Source: Alphaproteobacteria bacterium (lineage in GTDB: Bacteria > Pseudomonadota > Alphaproteobacteria > UBA9655). Taken from it: a stretch of 64,000 nucleotides of DNA. The stretch covers positions 1 through 64,000 of the forward strand of contig DAIDHR010000002.1 in the NCBI GenBank assembly GCA_027459605.1, given 5' to 3'. Numbering within the stretch: the first letter of the stretch is position 1; each line of letters starts with the position of its first letter. The notes beneath the pieces were generated by a model that did not search any database, was not told the DNA's origin, and saw only the letters and a program-made list of their open reading frames with translations. Both the position numbers and the translations under genes were made by a program. Shown one piece after another: positions 20,104 through 29,572 of the stretch.

Positions 20104-20876
20104 AAACAGCGTTGCAGTGGGGCAAAGGGCAGTTTTGCAGAATAAGGTTCTATGAATTGAAGCGACGATGCTTCAGGTCAAAGTTCTTTTCCTTATCTGC
20201 AGCACGGCACCATCGCAGTACTATTTTCTGCATCACTGCAATACTCGTTTCTGGAAACTGTTCCCTGGCAAGGGATCATGGCGTGCACGGAACGAGTTTC
20301 CCCATTGAAGAATCAGATCCCCTTGTTCTCATCCAAAGTAAGCTGAAGGGCATGGAGATGAGGGGAGAACTCGAGCGCCACAATAGTGAGCTCCAAAAGA
20401 AAACGAAGGCAGGAATTGAGCGTCCCAAGCCTGTAGAAGGCATTTCTAAAGTAACAGTGACCCGTGTCTTTTATTACGACCCCACATACGTTGTTCAAGA
20501 AGACCTCAAAGATCATCTAGGTCGTATTTTTTATAAGAAAGGTACAAAGATCAATCCTCTTGAGACGGTCAGTCTTTCCCAGAACCTCCTCTTCTTTGAT
20601 GGAGATGATGAGAAACAAGTCGCTTTTGTAAAAGAAAAGCTTCAAGAGATGAAGGGAAAAGATCTCAATCTTACCGCCCAATCATGGTCTGAGGCAAAAA
20701 CTCTGAAAATCATCCTTATCAAAGGAGCTCCTTTAGCTCTTTCAGAAGAGCTGCAAGTCCCTGTTTATTTTGATCAAAACGGAGCTCTCACCAAAAAGCT
20801 TGGAATCCAGCATGTGCTTTCTCTTGTCACACAGACAGGTCTCCGCTTGCGCATTGAGGAAATCCCCGTGAGATGA
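20094..20876 (+). CDS. traW: Type-F conjugative transfer protein TraW
   Basis: FYYDPTYVVQEDLKDHLGRIFYKKGTKINPLE...PVYFDQNGALTKKLGIQHVLSLVTQTGLRLRIEE. Confidence 0.85.
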   Translation: MVVKTALQWGKGQFCRIRFYELKRRCFRSKFFSLSAARHHRSTIFCITAILVSGNCSLARDHGVHGTSFPIEESDPLVLIQSKLKGMEMRGELERHNSELQKKTKAGIERPKPVEGISKVTVTRVFYYDPTYVVQEDLKDHLGRIFYKKGTKINPLETVSLSQNLLFFDGDDEKQVAFVKEKLQEMKGKDLNLTAQSWSEAKTLKIILIKGAPLALSEELQVPVYFDQNGALTKKLGIQHVLSLVTQTGLRLRIEEIPVR

Positions 20877-21235
20877 GCAAAAAAATGAAAACAAATTATT
20901 TGAATCATCGTTCTTTAAGGCTTCTTGTAGGGCATCTCCTTCTTACTTTGCCTTCACTTTGCGCAGTCTTGATAGCGTTGGTATGGGATATAGATTTTCT
21001 CTGGGTCCCGCCTGTCTTGGGAATTATTGGGTGGGTGCTGGTCCTTCCTGTGACCTATACGATAGCCCGCAACTCAAAAGAACGCGTTGCCATTGATGCT
21101 CTCTCTGGAGGGCTTCTCATGCTTTGTCTTTGTTCTGCTATGGTTTCAATTAGATACATAGGCTTAAAAGAGCTTTTAAAATCCTCAGACATTAAAGATG
21201 TTTATCTTCAGTCAAAAGAGGGAGGGAGTAAATGA
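20873..21235 (+). CDS. Small multi-TM membrane protein between traW and traU
   Basis: 120 aa with about 3 hydrophobic segments; 4-nt overlaps with both neighbours. Confidence 0.65.
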   Translation: MSKKMKTNYLNHRSLRLLVGHLLLTLPSLCAVLIALVWDIDFLWVPPVLGIIGWVLVLPVTYTIARNSKERVAIDALSGGLLMLCLCSAMVSIRYIGLKELLKSSDIKDVYLQSKEGGSK

Positions 21236-22494
21236 AAAGATTTACTCTCCCCCACTTTTTTCTTTTATACAAAATACGAAAAATTACACATCCTTCATCC
21301 TTTCAAGCAGGTTTTGAAAATAGCCATAAAAAGAGGAGCCATCCCAAAAAGCTCATACTTAGAACAAGTTCTGATGAGAAAAAATACTCTGACTGGGCTG
21401 AAAAGGGCTCACTTTCGGAAAGGTCCCAGGCAGGAAATGATTGTTTAGATTGGGCTGGGTTTAAAACAGAAGAAAAAGACAGAAGGAAAATAGGTCGAAG
21501 AATATTTTTAAGCATACATTTTTGCCTCCTTATAATTTTTATGTGTGCATCAAAAAGTCAAGCTTGTTCAGGGCGTTTTGTCAATCCCATAACGGATATT
21601 TGCTGGTCCTGTCTTTTCCCGATTTCAATTGGGCCTGTAAAAGTTAATACAAGTGGACGGGAGGATATACCTAATCCTCATCAAATTCCCTGTTTTTGCC
21701 CAAGACCGCCTATTCCACTTGTCCCTGGAATTCCTGTAGGATTTTGGGAGCCCGCACGACTTGTCGATGTCACCCGTATTCCTTATTGCATGGTGAGTAT
21801 GGGGGGATTACAATTAGGAAGAGGCATCGTTAACCATGGCATCCATGGAAGCAGCGGAGAACGCAAAACTCAACATGGTTTCTATCAAGTTCATTGGTAT
21901 ATCTATCCGGTCATTTACTGGCTTGAGCTTCTGACAGATTTTCTCTGTCTTGAAAAAGCAAGTTTTGATGTAGGGTATATCACAGAGCTTGATCCTTTGT
22001 GGAACGCAGATGAGCTTTCTTTCATTTTAAATCCTGAAGCGATTCTCTTTGGAAACCCCATTGCGCAAGCTGCGTGTGCAGCGGATTGTACCGCAACAAG
22101 TGCAGGCTTTCCGCAGGACGTACTCTTTTGGTGTGGAGGCTGCCAAGGAAGTCTTTATCCTTTTACAGGGAATAACGCAGCTCACAATGGGGGCGTGCAA
22201 GCGAGCCTTCTCATGGCACAAAGAATGATGGCAAAGCTTCATCGAGAGTTGTTACTTTGGGGTACAAGCGGAACGTCTAATCATCAAATCTGCCAGAAGT
22301 ATCCTCTCCCGATCATTAAGAAGACTCAATACAAGACACAAATGACCTATCCCCGCCCCACAACACGTGGACCCATGGCCTGTAACCCTTTAGGACGAAC
22401 AGAAGTTATTTGGGGGGAGGGCCGCGAGTTTCCTTACAAAGGAGAAGATTTTGGGTACCTAATTTGGAGAAAAAGAAATTGTTGTGCGCTCTAG
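21232..22494 (+). CDS. traU: TraU (with long unusual N-terminal extension in the ORF)
   Basis: CSGRFVNPITDICWSCLFPISIGP...DVTRIPYCMVSMGG...AACAADCTAT...LFWCGGCQGSLYPFTG. Confidence 0.9.
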   Translation: MKRFTLPHFFLLYKIRKITHPSSFQAGFENSHKKRSHPKKLILRTSSDEKKYSDWAEKGSLSERSQAGNDCLDWAGFKTEEKDRRKIGRRIFLSIHFCLLIIFMCASKSQACSGRFVNPITDICWSCLFPISIGPVKVNTSGREDIPNPHQIPCFCPRPPIPLVPGIPVGFWEPARLVDVTRIPYCMVSMGGLQLGRGIVNHGIHGSSGERKTQHGFYQVHWYIYPVIYWLELLTDFLCLEKASFDVGYITELDPLWNADELSFILNPEAILFGNPIAQAACAADCTATSAGFPQDVLFWCGGCQGSLYPFTGNNAAHNGGVQASLLMAQRMMAKLHRELLLWGTSGTSNHQICQKYPLPIIKKTQYKTQMTYPRPTTRGPMACNPLGRTEVIWGEGREFPYKGEDFGYLIWRKRNCCAL

Positions 22495-23189
22495 CCCTTA
22501 GTCTTTTTTTCTTTTCTTTCAGTGAATTAGGAGTAGCCTGTTCTCAACATAGGTCATGCCCTGCTCGTTTGCAAGAACAGTTCTCGACTGAAGATTCTCT
22601 TAAGGTGGTTGAGGCTATTCAAAAAGATAAAGAATTTCAAGCTTTTTTATCTGAATCCTCTAAACAAAAAGACGCTGTTTTAGAAAGTAAAGAGTTTCAC
22701 GATGTTGTGGCGATTCTTCAAGAGCAAGCTCTTCAAGCTCAAGCGCATCGTGTTCAGACTCCGTTGCAGAGCTCTCCCTCTAAAAGTAAACCAGTAGAAC
22801 TCACACTCTTTGTTTCTTTTTCACTGGGTGAGAAAGCCCTTTTGAATATTGCTCAAGATGCTAAGAAATGGAATGCCACTCTTGTCTTGAGAGGGTTCAA
22901 AGAAGGAAGCTATATCAAGACTGCAAAGGCACTTCAAAAGATTATCCAAAAAACAGGTCAAGGTTTTATTATTGATCCTGAGCTTTTTACTCTCTTTGCG
23001 ATTCAAGTTGTTCCAACATTTGTCTTGAGCAAACCTTTTCAATTAAATGCTTCAGAGCGTATGCAAACGCCCCTTCATGATCGAATCCAAGGTCATGTGA
23101 GTGCGCAATATGCCCTAGAGACATTCGCAAAAGAGGGAGATCTTAAAGATGAGGCAAAGTCTCTACTTCTGACAGGAGAGACAAAATGA
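22464..23189 (+). CDS. trbC: TrbC-family conjugal transfer protein (probable TTG start)
   Basis: VELTLFVSFSLGEKALLNIAQDAKKWNATLVLRGF...ALQKIIQKTGQGFIIDPELFTLFAIQVVPTFVL. Confidence 0.8.
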   Translation: MEKKKLLCALALSLFFFSFSELGVACSQHRSCPARLQEQFSTEDSLKVVEAIQKDKEFQAFLSESSKQKDAVLESKEFHDVVAILQEQALQAQAHRVQTPLQSSPSKSKPVELTLFVSFSLGEKALLNIAQDAKKWNATLVLRGFKEGSYIKTAKALQKIIQKTGQGFIIDPELFTLFAIQVVPTFVLSKPFQLNASERMQTPLHDRIQGHVSAQYALETFAKEGDLKDEAKSLLLTGETK

Positions 23190-25057
23190 TCAGGCTCAAG
23201 ATAATTTTATACCTTGTTATTTTTGTTTTTTCTTCTTCTACCCTTGCTGATCCTTGGAAAAGTCTTCACCAGGGAGATCAAGCTGCTCAACAATTTCTAG
23301 ATCAACTTGATCAGAAAAAGGCCAAGGGCGGCCCCCACCCCTTTTATGATGGGAAAAAACCAAAGGAATCAAAGTTCACAAATGCTGAGCTTACAGGAAA
23401 ATCTCAAAGAGTTGCTCATAATAATCCAGCTAGCCAAATGATCCATGAAAGCGTTGAAAAGCGCCCTAAAATAAAGATTGATCCCCAAAAAGATCCTCTT
23501 CTTACCCAGGCTCAAAAGACCTTAGAAAATCCTCTCAAAACAATAGGGGGAAAGGATACACACGTTGCTGAGGTTTCTCAAAGCGGAAAAGACGAAATTC
23601 TTGAATGCGAAGAAGCAGGAGATGATTCTCTTGAATCTTGTGTGAATGAGCTCAAAGTAAAAGTCATTCACAAAAAAGTTAAAAAGGAAAAACAAGCGAG
23701 TATCCATCTTACAGGATGTAAGAAGTCCTATAAAAGCTGGCACCCAACAGCTTGTGGATCACTTCTTCATGATGTTCTTCATTGGAGAAGGTATCGTATC
23801 TGGAAACACAATACTGGTTCTCTTGATATTACCTCTTCTTTTAAGTCCTGCCTTCAAGAAATAGAAAGCCAAAAAGAAAATCGATGCCATCGTTGCAGCA
23901 ATCCTCGGAATACAATCCCCACAGGCATCAAAAGGAATCAAATTCAGCACGTTACTATCGGAAGAGAAGCTTCAGGAAAACCTCTTATTCAAGGAACAAC
24001 ACGTTTTTGTAGTCATGGGCATTTAAAGGGATATGACCTGACAACCAACATTACTATTCACTATGAAGAAGAAACTTATAAGGTCCTTCCAGATGAGTGG
24101 ACATCAAATTGCGATCGACTAGAAGCAAAAGTTGATCAGGGTCTTTGTTCCTATGATTCAAGAATTTGTACTCAAGGAAGACAAACTCGCCTTATCGAAG
24201 GCATTCCCATTACAAGAGATTGCTGGCAGGAGAAGCTCACCTATAGCTGTGCCTATCCTGCTAAAGATGATTGTGGCCCTTTAAGAGCACGCGGCTGCGC
24301 TCAAATCAATTCAACCTGCAAGCAAATGACTGGTGGTACGTGTGTTGCCTATACTCAGACTTACCAATGCAAAGGGAAAACTCAAATTGGCCAGCAGATC
24401 ACAGGAGGGAGTACTCCCTTTTGCCTGGACGGAAATTGTCGAGATCAAAGCTATGAGCCTAATGATGAAATGATGTCAACTCTTGCTCAACTGAGCCTTC
24501 TTAAATCCATGGAAGGTAAATTGAATTCTATTTTTAAGGGAGAAGAACACCAGTGCTCAAAGCATATCCTCAACTTCAAAGATTGTTGTGGCTCAGGGAA
24601 AGGTTGGAGTAAGAGCATAGGCCTTGGGGGATGCAAGGCAAAGGAAAAACTCTTGCAGGAAAAACGCAAAGCAAAACTTTGTCACTATGTAGGAACCTAT
24701 TGTGCGAAGAAGATCTTAGGCAAATGCGTTAAGAAAAAATCCTCCTTTTGTTGCTTTGGAACAAAACTTCTCAAAGCCTTTCATGAACAAGGCCGTCCTC
24801 AAATTAACCTTGGATGGGGAGACGCGAAATATCCTCTTTGTCGCGGATTTACAATTGAGGAAATCCAAAGAATTGACTTTTCCAAACTGGATTTGAGGGA
24901 GGCATTTGAGGACCTCATGAAAAATTACCAACCTGAAAAGCTTCAAGGCCTAGGACAAAAAATTGGCGAAAGATTAGAAATCATCAAAAAGGGATTAAAT
25001 CCCAAGGAGCTCACTCCTAAATCTGTACAACAACCAAAGCAGAGGGGAGAGGGATGA
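23186..25057 (+). CDS. traN: TraN, copy 1
   Basis: Cys-rich; DCWQEKLTYSCAYPAKDDCGPLRARGCAQINSTC; NFKDCCGSGKGW; RGFTIEEIQRIDFSKLDLREAFEDL. Confidence 0.88.
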   Translation: MIRLKIILYLVIFVFSSSTLADPWKSLHQGDQAAQQFLDQLDQKKAKGGPHPFYDGKKPKESKFTNAELTGKSQRVAHNNPASQMIHESVEKRPKIKIDPQKDPLLTQAQKTLENPLKTIGGKDTHVAEVSQSGKDEILECEEAGDDSLESCVNELKVKVIHKKVKKEKQASIHLTGCKKSYKSWHPTACGSLLHDVLHWRRYRIWKHNTGSLDITSSFKSCLQEIESQKENRCHRCSNPRNTIPTGIKRNQIQHVTIGREASGKPLIQGTTRFCSHGHLKGYDLTTNITIHYEEETYKVLPDEWTSNCDRLEAKVDQGLCSYDSRICTQGRQTRLIEGIPITRDCWQEKLTYSCAYPAKDDCGPLRARGCAQINSTCKQMTGGTCVAYTQTYQCKGKTQIGQQITGGSTPFCLDGNCRDQSYEPNDEMMSTLAQLSLLKSMEGKLNSIFKGEEHQCSKHILNFKDCCGSGKGWSKSIGLGGCKAKEKLLQEKRKAKLCHYVGTYCAKKILGKCVKKKSSFCCFGTKLLKAFHEQGRPQINLGWGDAKYPLCRGFTIEEIQRIDFSKLDLREAFEDLMKNYQPEKLQGLGQKIGERLEIIKKGLNPKELTPKSVQQPKQRGEG

Positions 25058-27060
25058 TTCATCTTAACCAAGGAAACAGCAAAAAGTGCCCTTCAGGCTT
25101 TGCAGAAAGTAGATCTCACTTGGGGAGATTTAAACCCAAAAGCTTTCTTTTGATTTATTTTTCTGGCTTTATGCTTTTAGTTCTTTTGTTCCATGAGAAA
25201 GCTCTTGCTGATCCTTGGAAAAACCTGAAAAGTGGAGATCAAGTCGCTCAAGACTTTTTGAATAAGATCGATCAAAAGAAAAGTGAAGGAGGAGCCCACC
25301 CCTTTTATAAAGGAATTCCTTCTGAAGCTTCTCTTGGCACTGCAGAACTTAAAGGAAAAGCTCAAACCCTTTCTACAAAAGACCCCGCCAGCAAAATGAT
25401 CTTTGGAAGCAAAGACTCTCGAACCGAGTTTAAGCTTGATCCTCAAAAAGATCCTCTCCTTCTAGGGGCGGAAAAAATTGGCTCAAATGCCTTAGAACAT
25501 ATTGGAGGGAAAGGAACAAAACTCACGCGTACTGATCTCCCTAGAGGAAAGGACGAGACTCTCATATGTGAAGAAGCTGGAGATGATTCCCTTGAGACAT
25601 GTGTTCGTGAACTTAATGTAAAGGTTATTAAAACAAAAGTTAGGAAGGAATGGAAAGGAAAGTTCCAACTCTCAAAATGTAGTAATTCAGAAAGGAAGAG
25701 TCACCCACTCCCCTGTGGGTCCTTAAGACACGCTGTATCTTTAGCCAGACACACTTTAGGAGGATGGTTTTTCTTCCGTGCACAACCTCCTCCCGATCCA
25801 ACAGCAGCTTTGAATATTACAGCTCCCTATAAAGCCTGTATGAGAGAACTTGCTGCCATAAAGAGCATATATTGCTCTGAATGCCACGCCTATCTTCCTA
25901 GCCTTGGATTTAAGATTGATCAAATCAAAGAAATCTCTCTTTTAAGACATCCTCAAAACTCTAAGGCACTCCATATGTATTATGATCATTGGCACACCTA
26001 TAACAGCGGACGAACGGAATATAACTACCACCCCTTTATTAAAGTCACCTATGAAGAAGACTCTTACAAAGTTCTTCCCGATGAGTGGATCCCCGATAAT
26101 CGGGGTTCTAATTGCAATCGTTTGGAAGAGAGGGTCGATCAAGGATTATGCTCTTATTATTCTAAAGCTTGCACTCAAGGCAAACAAACTCGTCTTATAG
26201 ATGGAATTCCTGTTACACGAGACTGCTGGCAAGAGACCTATACTTATAGCTGCTCATACCCTGCCAAAAATGATTGTGGCCCTTTAAGAGCACGAGGATG
26301 TGCTCAAATTAATTCTACTTGTAAACAAAAGGTAGGAAATACTTGCGTTATCTATTCTCAAGCCTATCAATGTAAAGGAAACGCAACTCCGGGCTCGATT
26401 GACTCTATTACGGGTGGAAAAACACCTTTTTGTCTTGATGGTAACTGCCGAGATCAAGGATATGAGGCCAATGGTGAGATGATGGCAACCCTTTCTCAGC
26501 TGAGCATCCTTAAAGAAATGCAAGGACAAATCAAAAATGGTACCATCTTTAAAGGAGAAGACAACCGATGTTCTAAATGTATTGTCAGTTTTAAGGATTG
26601 TTGCGGCTCTGGAAAGGGCTGGGGAAAAAGCATAGGTCTTACTGATTGTAGCTCAGAAGAGAAGATGTTACGGCAAAAGCGTGATGCAGGGTTGTGTCAT
26701 TATGTTGGAACTTACTGTGCTGAAAAAATCCCTCTTATAGGCTGCATCAAGAAAAAATCTACTTATTGTTGTTTTGGAACAAAGCTCCTCAAAGCTTTTC
26801 ATGAGCAAGGACGCACTCAGATTGGTTTAGGGTGGGGGGAAGCTAAAGAACCACTTTGCAGAGGATTTGCGGTTGAAGAAATCCAGAAAATTGACTTCTC
26901 CAAGCTCGATCTCAGAGAAGTCTATGAAGACCTCATGAAAAACTATAATCCCACAAAACTCCAGGGAACGAGTCAAAAAATAGGCGAACGCCTTGATGCG
27001 ATTAAAAAAGGTCTCGCTCCTAATACAAAACAACAACCCCAACAAAGGCCGGAGGCATGA
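25054..27060 (+). CDS. traN: TraN, copy 2 (tandem paralogue)
   Basis: Co-linear with copy 1 over nearly full length (DCWQETYTYSCSYPAKNDCGPLRARGCAQINSTC etc.). Confidence 0.88.
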   Translation: MIHLNQGNSKKCPSGFAESRSHLGRFKPKSFLLIYFSGFMLLVLLFHEKALADPWKNLKSGDQVAQDFLNKIDQKKSEGGAHPFYKGIPSEASLGTAELKGKAQTLSTKDPASKMIFGSKDSRTEFKLDPQKDPLLLGAEKIGSNALEHIGGKGTKLTRTDLPRGKDETLICEEAGDDSLETCVRELNVKVIKTKVRKEWKGKFQLSKCSNSERKSHPLPCGSLRHAVSLARHTLGGWFFFRAQPPPDPTAALNITAPYKACMRELAAIKSIYCSECHAYLPSLGFKIDQIKEISLLRHPQNSKALHMYYDHWHTYNSGRTEYNYHPFIKVTYEEDSYKVLPDEWIPDNRGSNCNRLEERVDQGLCSYYSKACTQGKQTRLIDGIPVTRDCWQETYTYSCSYPAKNDCGPLRARGCAQINSTCKQKVGNTCVIYSQAYQCKGNATPGSIDSITGGKTPFCLDGNCRDQGYEANGEMMATLSQLSILKEMQGQIKNGTIFKGEDNRCSKCIVSFKDCCGSGKGWGKSIGLTDCSSEEKMLRQKRDAGLCHYVGTYCAEKIPLIGCIKKKSTYCCFGTKLLKAFHEQGRTQIGLGWGEAKEPLCRGFAVEEIQKIDFSKLDLREVYEDLMKNYNPTKLQGTSQKIGERLDAIKKGLAPNTKQQPQQRPEA

Positions 27061-28004
27061 CAGTGTCGCAGAGAACAGTGTTGCAGTATTGCAGAATAGA
27101 GGTTTTTGAATGGAAGCGTATGGTTTTATCTGTAACGCTTTTCTCTGCGATACTTTTATTTTGCAACACTATCACAAAGGCTTACTCAGATTATTCCGGT
27201 CAACTCCTGAAGAAACCTGAGGAAACTCTAAAAGTTGCCTTAAACAATTCCTCTAAAATAGGGTCAAGCTTCAAGCTTGCCTTCTTTGAAGGACATGCAG
27301 AAGGCTGGCACTGGTATCAAGACCCGCCAAACGACGACAAGATTGAAGAAAAAAAGGAAATTCCTAGTTCAGCTTTGCCTCTTCAAACGTCTACTCAAAT
27401 GATTGAGAGCCAACGGAAAGAGCTCGAGACAAAGCTCCATGCAGCCATTGTTGACCCGACGCGGGACAACCTCATTGCCTATATTATTGCTCAAAAGGCT
27501 TTGATGGATCAAAGCCAACGGTTTTCTGAATCGTGGCAACGAGTTGTGATGACAACACCTGCCTTGGATGAGACTCTGATTCATCCTGTCGATCAAAATG
27601 CTCGCCATGTCTATTACCAGGAACGAAATCAAAAAATTACAAGCCGTATTAAAGCCTTAGCGCAAGAATATGGGTTGTTTTTCTTCTTTAAAGGGAACTG
27701 CCCCTATTGTCACCACTTTGCTCCTATTGTAAAGCATTTTGCGAAAAAACATGGTTGGTCTGTCTTAGGCATTTCAATGGATGAAGGACCTCTAAGGTCC
27801 ACATTGGCTGAGTTTCCTGATGCAAAACGCGACAATGGAATGGCTTCCCGTCTTAAGATTTCTCATGTGCCCGCCTTGATTGCCTTTCATTCCAAATCAG
27901 GACAAATGATTCCTTTGGCCTATGGAATGGTTTCTGAAAGCGAGATTGAGACAAGAATCGACCTTTTAACACGAACATTCAGTTCTGGAGGAGCTAAAAA
28001 ATGA
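27057..28004 (+). CDS. traF: Thioredoxin-like conjugal pilus assembly protein TraF
   Basis: GLFFFFKGNCPYCHHFAPIVKHFAKKHGWSVLGISMD...RLKISHVPALIAF. Confidence 0.85.
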   Translation: MTVSQRTVLQYCRIEVFEWKRMVLSVTLFSAILLFCNTITKAYSDYSGQLLKKPEETLKVALNNSSKIGSSFKLAFFEGHAEGWHWYQDPPNDDKIEEKKEIPSSALPLQTSTQMIESQRKELETKLHAAIVDPTRDNLIAYIIAQKALMDQSQRFSESWQRVVMTTPALDETLIHPVDQNARHVYYQERNQKITSRIKALAQEYGLFFFFKGNCPYCHHFAPIVKHFAKKHGWSVLGISMDEGPLRSTLAEFPDAKRDNGMASRLKISHVPALIAFHSKSGQMIPLAYGMVSESEIETRIDLLTRTFSSGGAKK

Positions 28005-29452
28005 AAAAAGTATTGCGGGGAATTGTATTGCAGTGTCGCAGAAGAAGAATCTCATTTGCAACACTGCTATTCTGCGCCTCTATTTTCTGGTCCACTATAA
28101 TACTACCAAACTTTAACACTCCTTTATCAGCTTCCATGCAAGATAACCTTGAGAAAGCTTTTAAAACCCTTGGACTCGCTCATAATGTAACGGAAGGAGG
28201 AGGTTATCAAGACCAAACAGGAGGATTTTATACGGGCGGACGCGTATTTGCCAGATCAAAAGTGAATAATGCCGACCTGATTTCTTTGCAACTCCCTCAT
28301 TATCGAGCGGGTTGTGGGGGAATTGATCTTTTTATGGGTGGGTTTAGCTATATCAATGCTCAACAATTTATTGCTCTTATTCGGAATATTGGAAGTAACG
28401 CAAGCGGCTATGCCTTTAATCTGGCCTTGGCAACGGTGACGCCTCAGATTAAGAGCGTGTTGGATGATCTTCTCGCGAAGATTCAAAAGATGACCAATCA
28501 AAATATTAACTCTTGTGAAGCCGCCGCAACCCTTGTGGGAGGTGTTTGGCCTCAATCTGATGCCAGCTCCCAACTCCTGTGTAACGCCATGAGTAAGGAT
28601 CTTGGTATTGCAACCGATTGGGCTCAAGGCCGTCAAAAGTGTGGCGCTGAAGAACAAAGAGCGGCTGTCTTAAACCGGAAAGGAGAAAAAGCAGGCTTTA
28701 AGGATATCTTAGGGGATGAGTTTAATGTTGCTTGGAAAGCCATTTTAAAGAATGCTTTTTTAAAAAATAATTCAGCACTCGCTGAGTTTTTTATGACCCT
28801 TTCCGGCACGATTATCTCAAAGCGTGCAGGAGAGGGTTTGGAAGTCAAAGTCTTGCCTGCGAAAAGCAGTGATCCTCAGTTGATCTCTGCATTGTTAACA
28901 GGGAATGTCCCCGTTCAGATCTATAAATGCGATAATGTTTCAGAAGATCAGTGTCTAAGTCCAACGTTGCAAAATGTGGGTTTACCAAAAGAAAAGGCCC
29001 TCTCTTCAAAAGTTCATAAGATACTCACCTCCCTTTCTGACAAGGTCCGAACGGATGGAAAGCTTTCTGAAGAAGAACTCGGCTTTGTCAATGCAACTAT
29101 GATTCCTATTTTAAAAATCATTGCTGTAGAAACTGCTTTTAAGAAGGGAGGAAGTCCTGTCAGTGTGGCTGATTTTAGTGAGGCCATTGCTCACGATATT
29201 CTCTTGTCATATCTGGATGAGGTCATGTCTCTCGTATGGGATAATGTGACCCAGCTTAAGGAGAATCAAATCAACGATAAGATGATTGAACAGCTGAGAT
29301 CAGGCATTGCACGTTCTCGCAAACTTTTCTACGCCAAGAGAACGGCTCTCTTTCAACAAATGGCCATTACCTTAGACCTCATTGAACGGACTCAGAAAAT
29401 CGAAACCAAGCTGCAGAATACATTTATTTCGTCGCAGCAAGGCACAAAATAG
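28001..29452 (+). CDS. traH: Conjugal transfer pilus assembly protein TraH
   Basis: YRAGCGGIDLFMGGFSYINAQQFIALIRNIGSNASGYAFNLALATVTPQI. Confidence 0.9.
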   Translation: MKKVLRGIVLQCRRRRISFATLLFCASIFWSTIILPNFNTPLSASMQDNLEKAFKTLGLAHNVTEGGGYQDQTGGFYTGGRVFARSKVNNADLISLQLPHYRAGCGGIDLFMGGFSYINAQQFIALIRNIGSNASGYAFNLALATVTPQIKSVLDDLLAKIQKMTNQNINSCEAAATLVGGVWPQSDASSQLLCNAMSKDLGIATDWAQGRQKCGAEEQRAAVLNRKGEKAGFKDILGDEFNVAWKAILKNAFLKNNSALAEFFMTLSGTIISKRAGEGLEVKVLPAKSSDPQLISALLTGNVPVQIYKCDNVSEDQCLSPTLQNVGLPKEKALSSKVHKILTSLSDKVRTDGKLSEEELGFVNATMIPILKIIAVETAFKKGGSPVSVADFSEAIAHDILLSYLDEVMSLVWDNVTQLKENQINDKMIEQLRSGIARSRKLFYAKRTALFQQMAITLDLIERTQKIETKLQNTFISSQQGTK

Positions 29453-29461
29453 TGATTGGTG

Positions 29462-29572
29462 ATTGGTTATTAGTGATTAGAAAAGAAAGGAAGGAAATGG
29501 ATCAACACAAAAGATATAGAATAGGGGAGCTCATGCCTTTTAGTTACTCTGTTCTAATCACTAATAACCAAT
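29462..29572. repeat. 20-bp perfect inverted repeat in the traH-traG gap
   Basis: ATTGGTTATTAGTGATTAGA (29462..29481) vs TCTAATCACTAATAACCAAT (29553..29572). Confidence 0.85.

Noticed and set aside
28256-28657. 133-aa antisense ORF inside traH
   Set aside because: Opposite to a well-supported Tra protein with no recognisable domain
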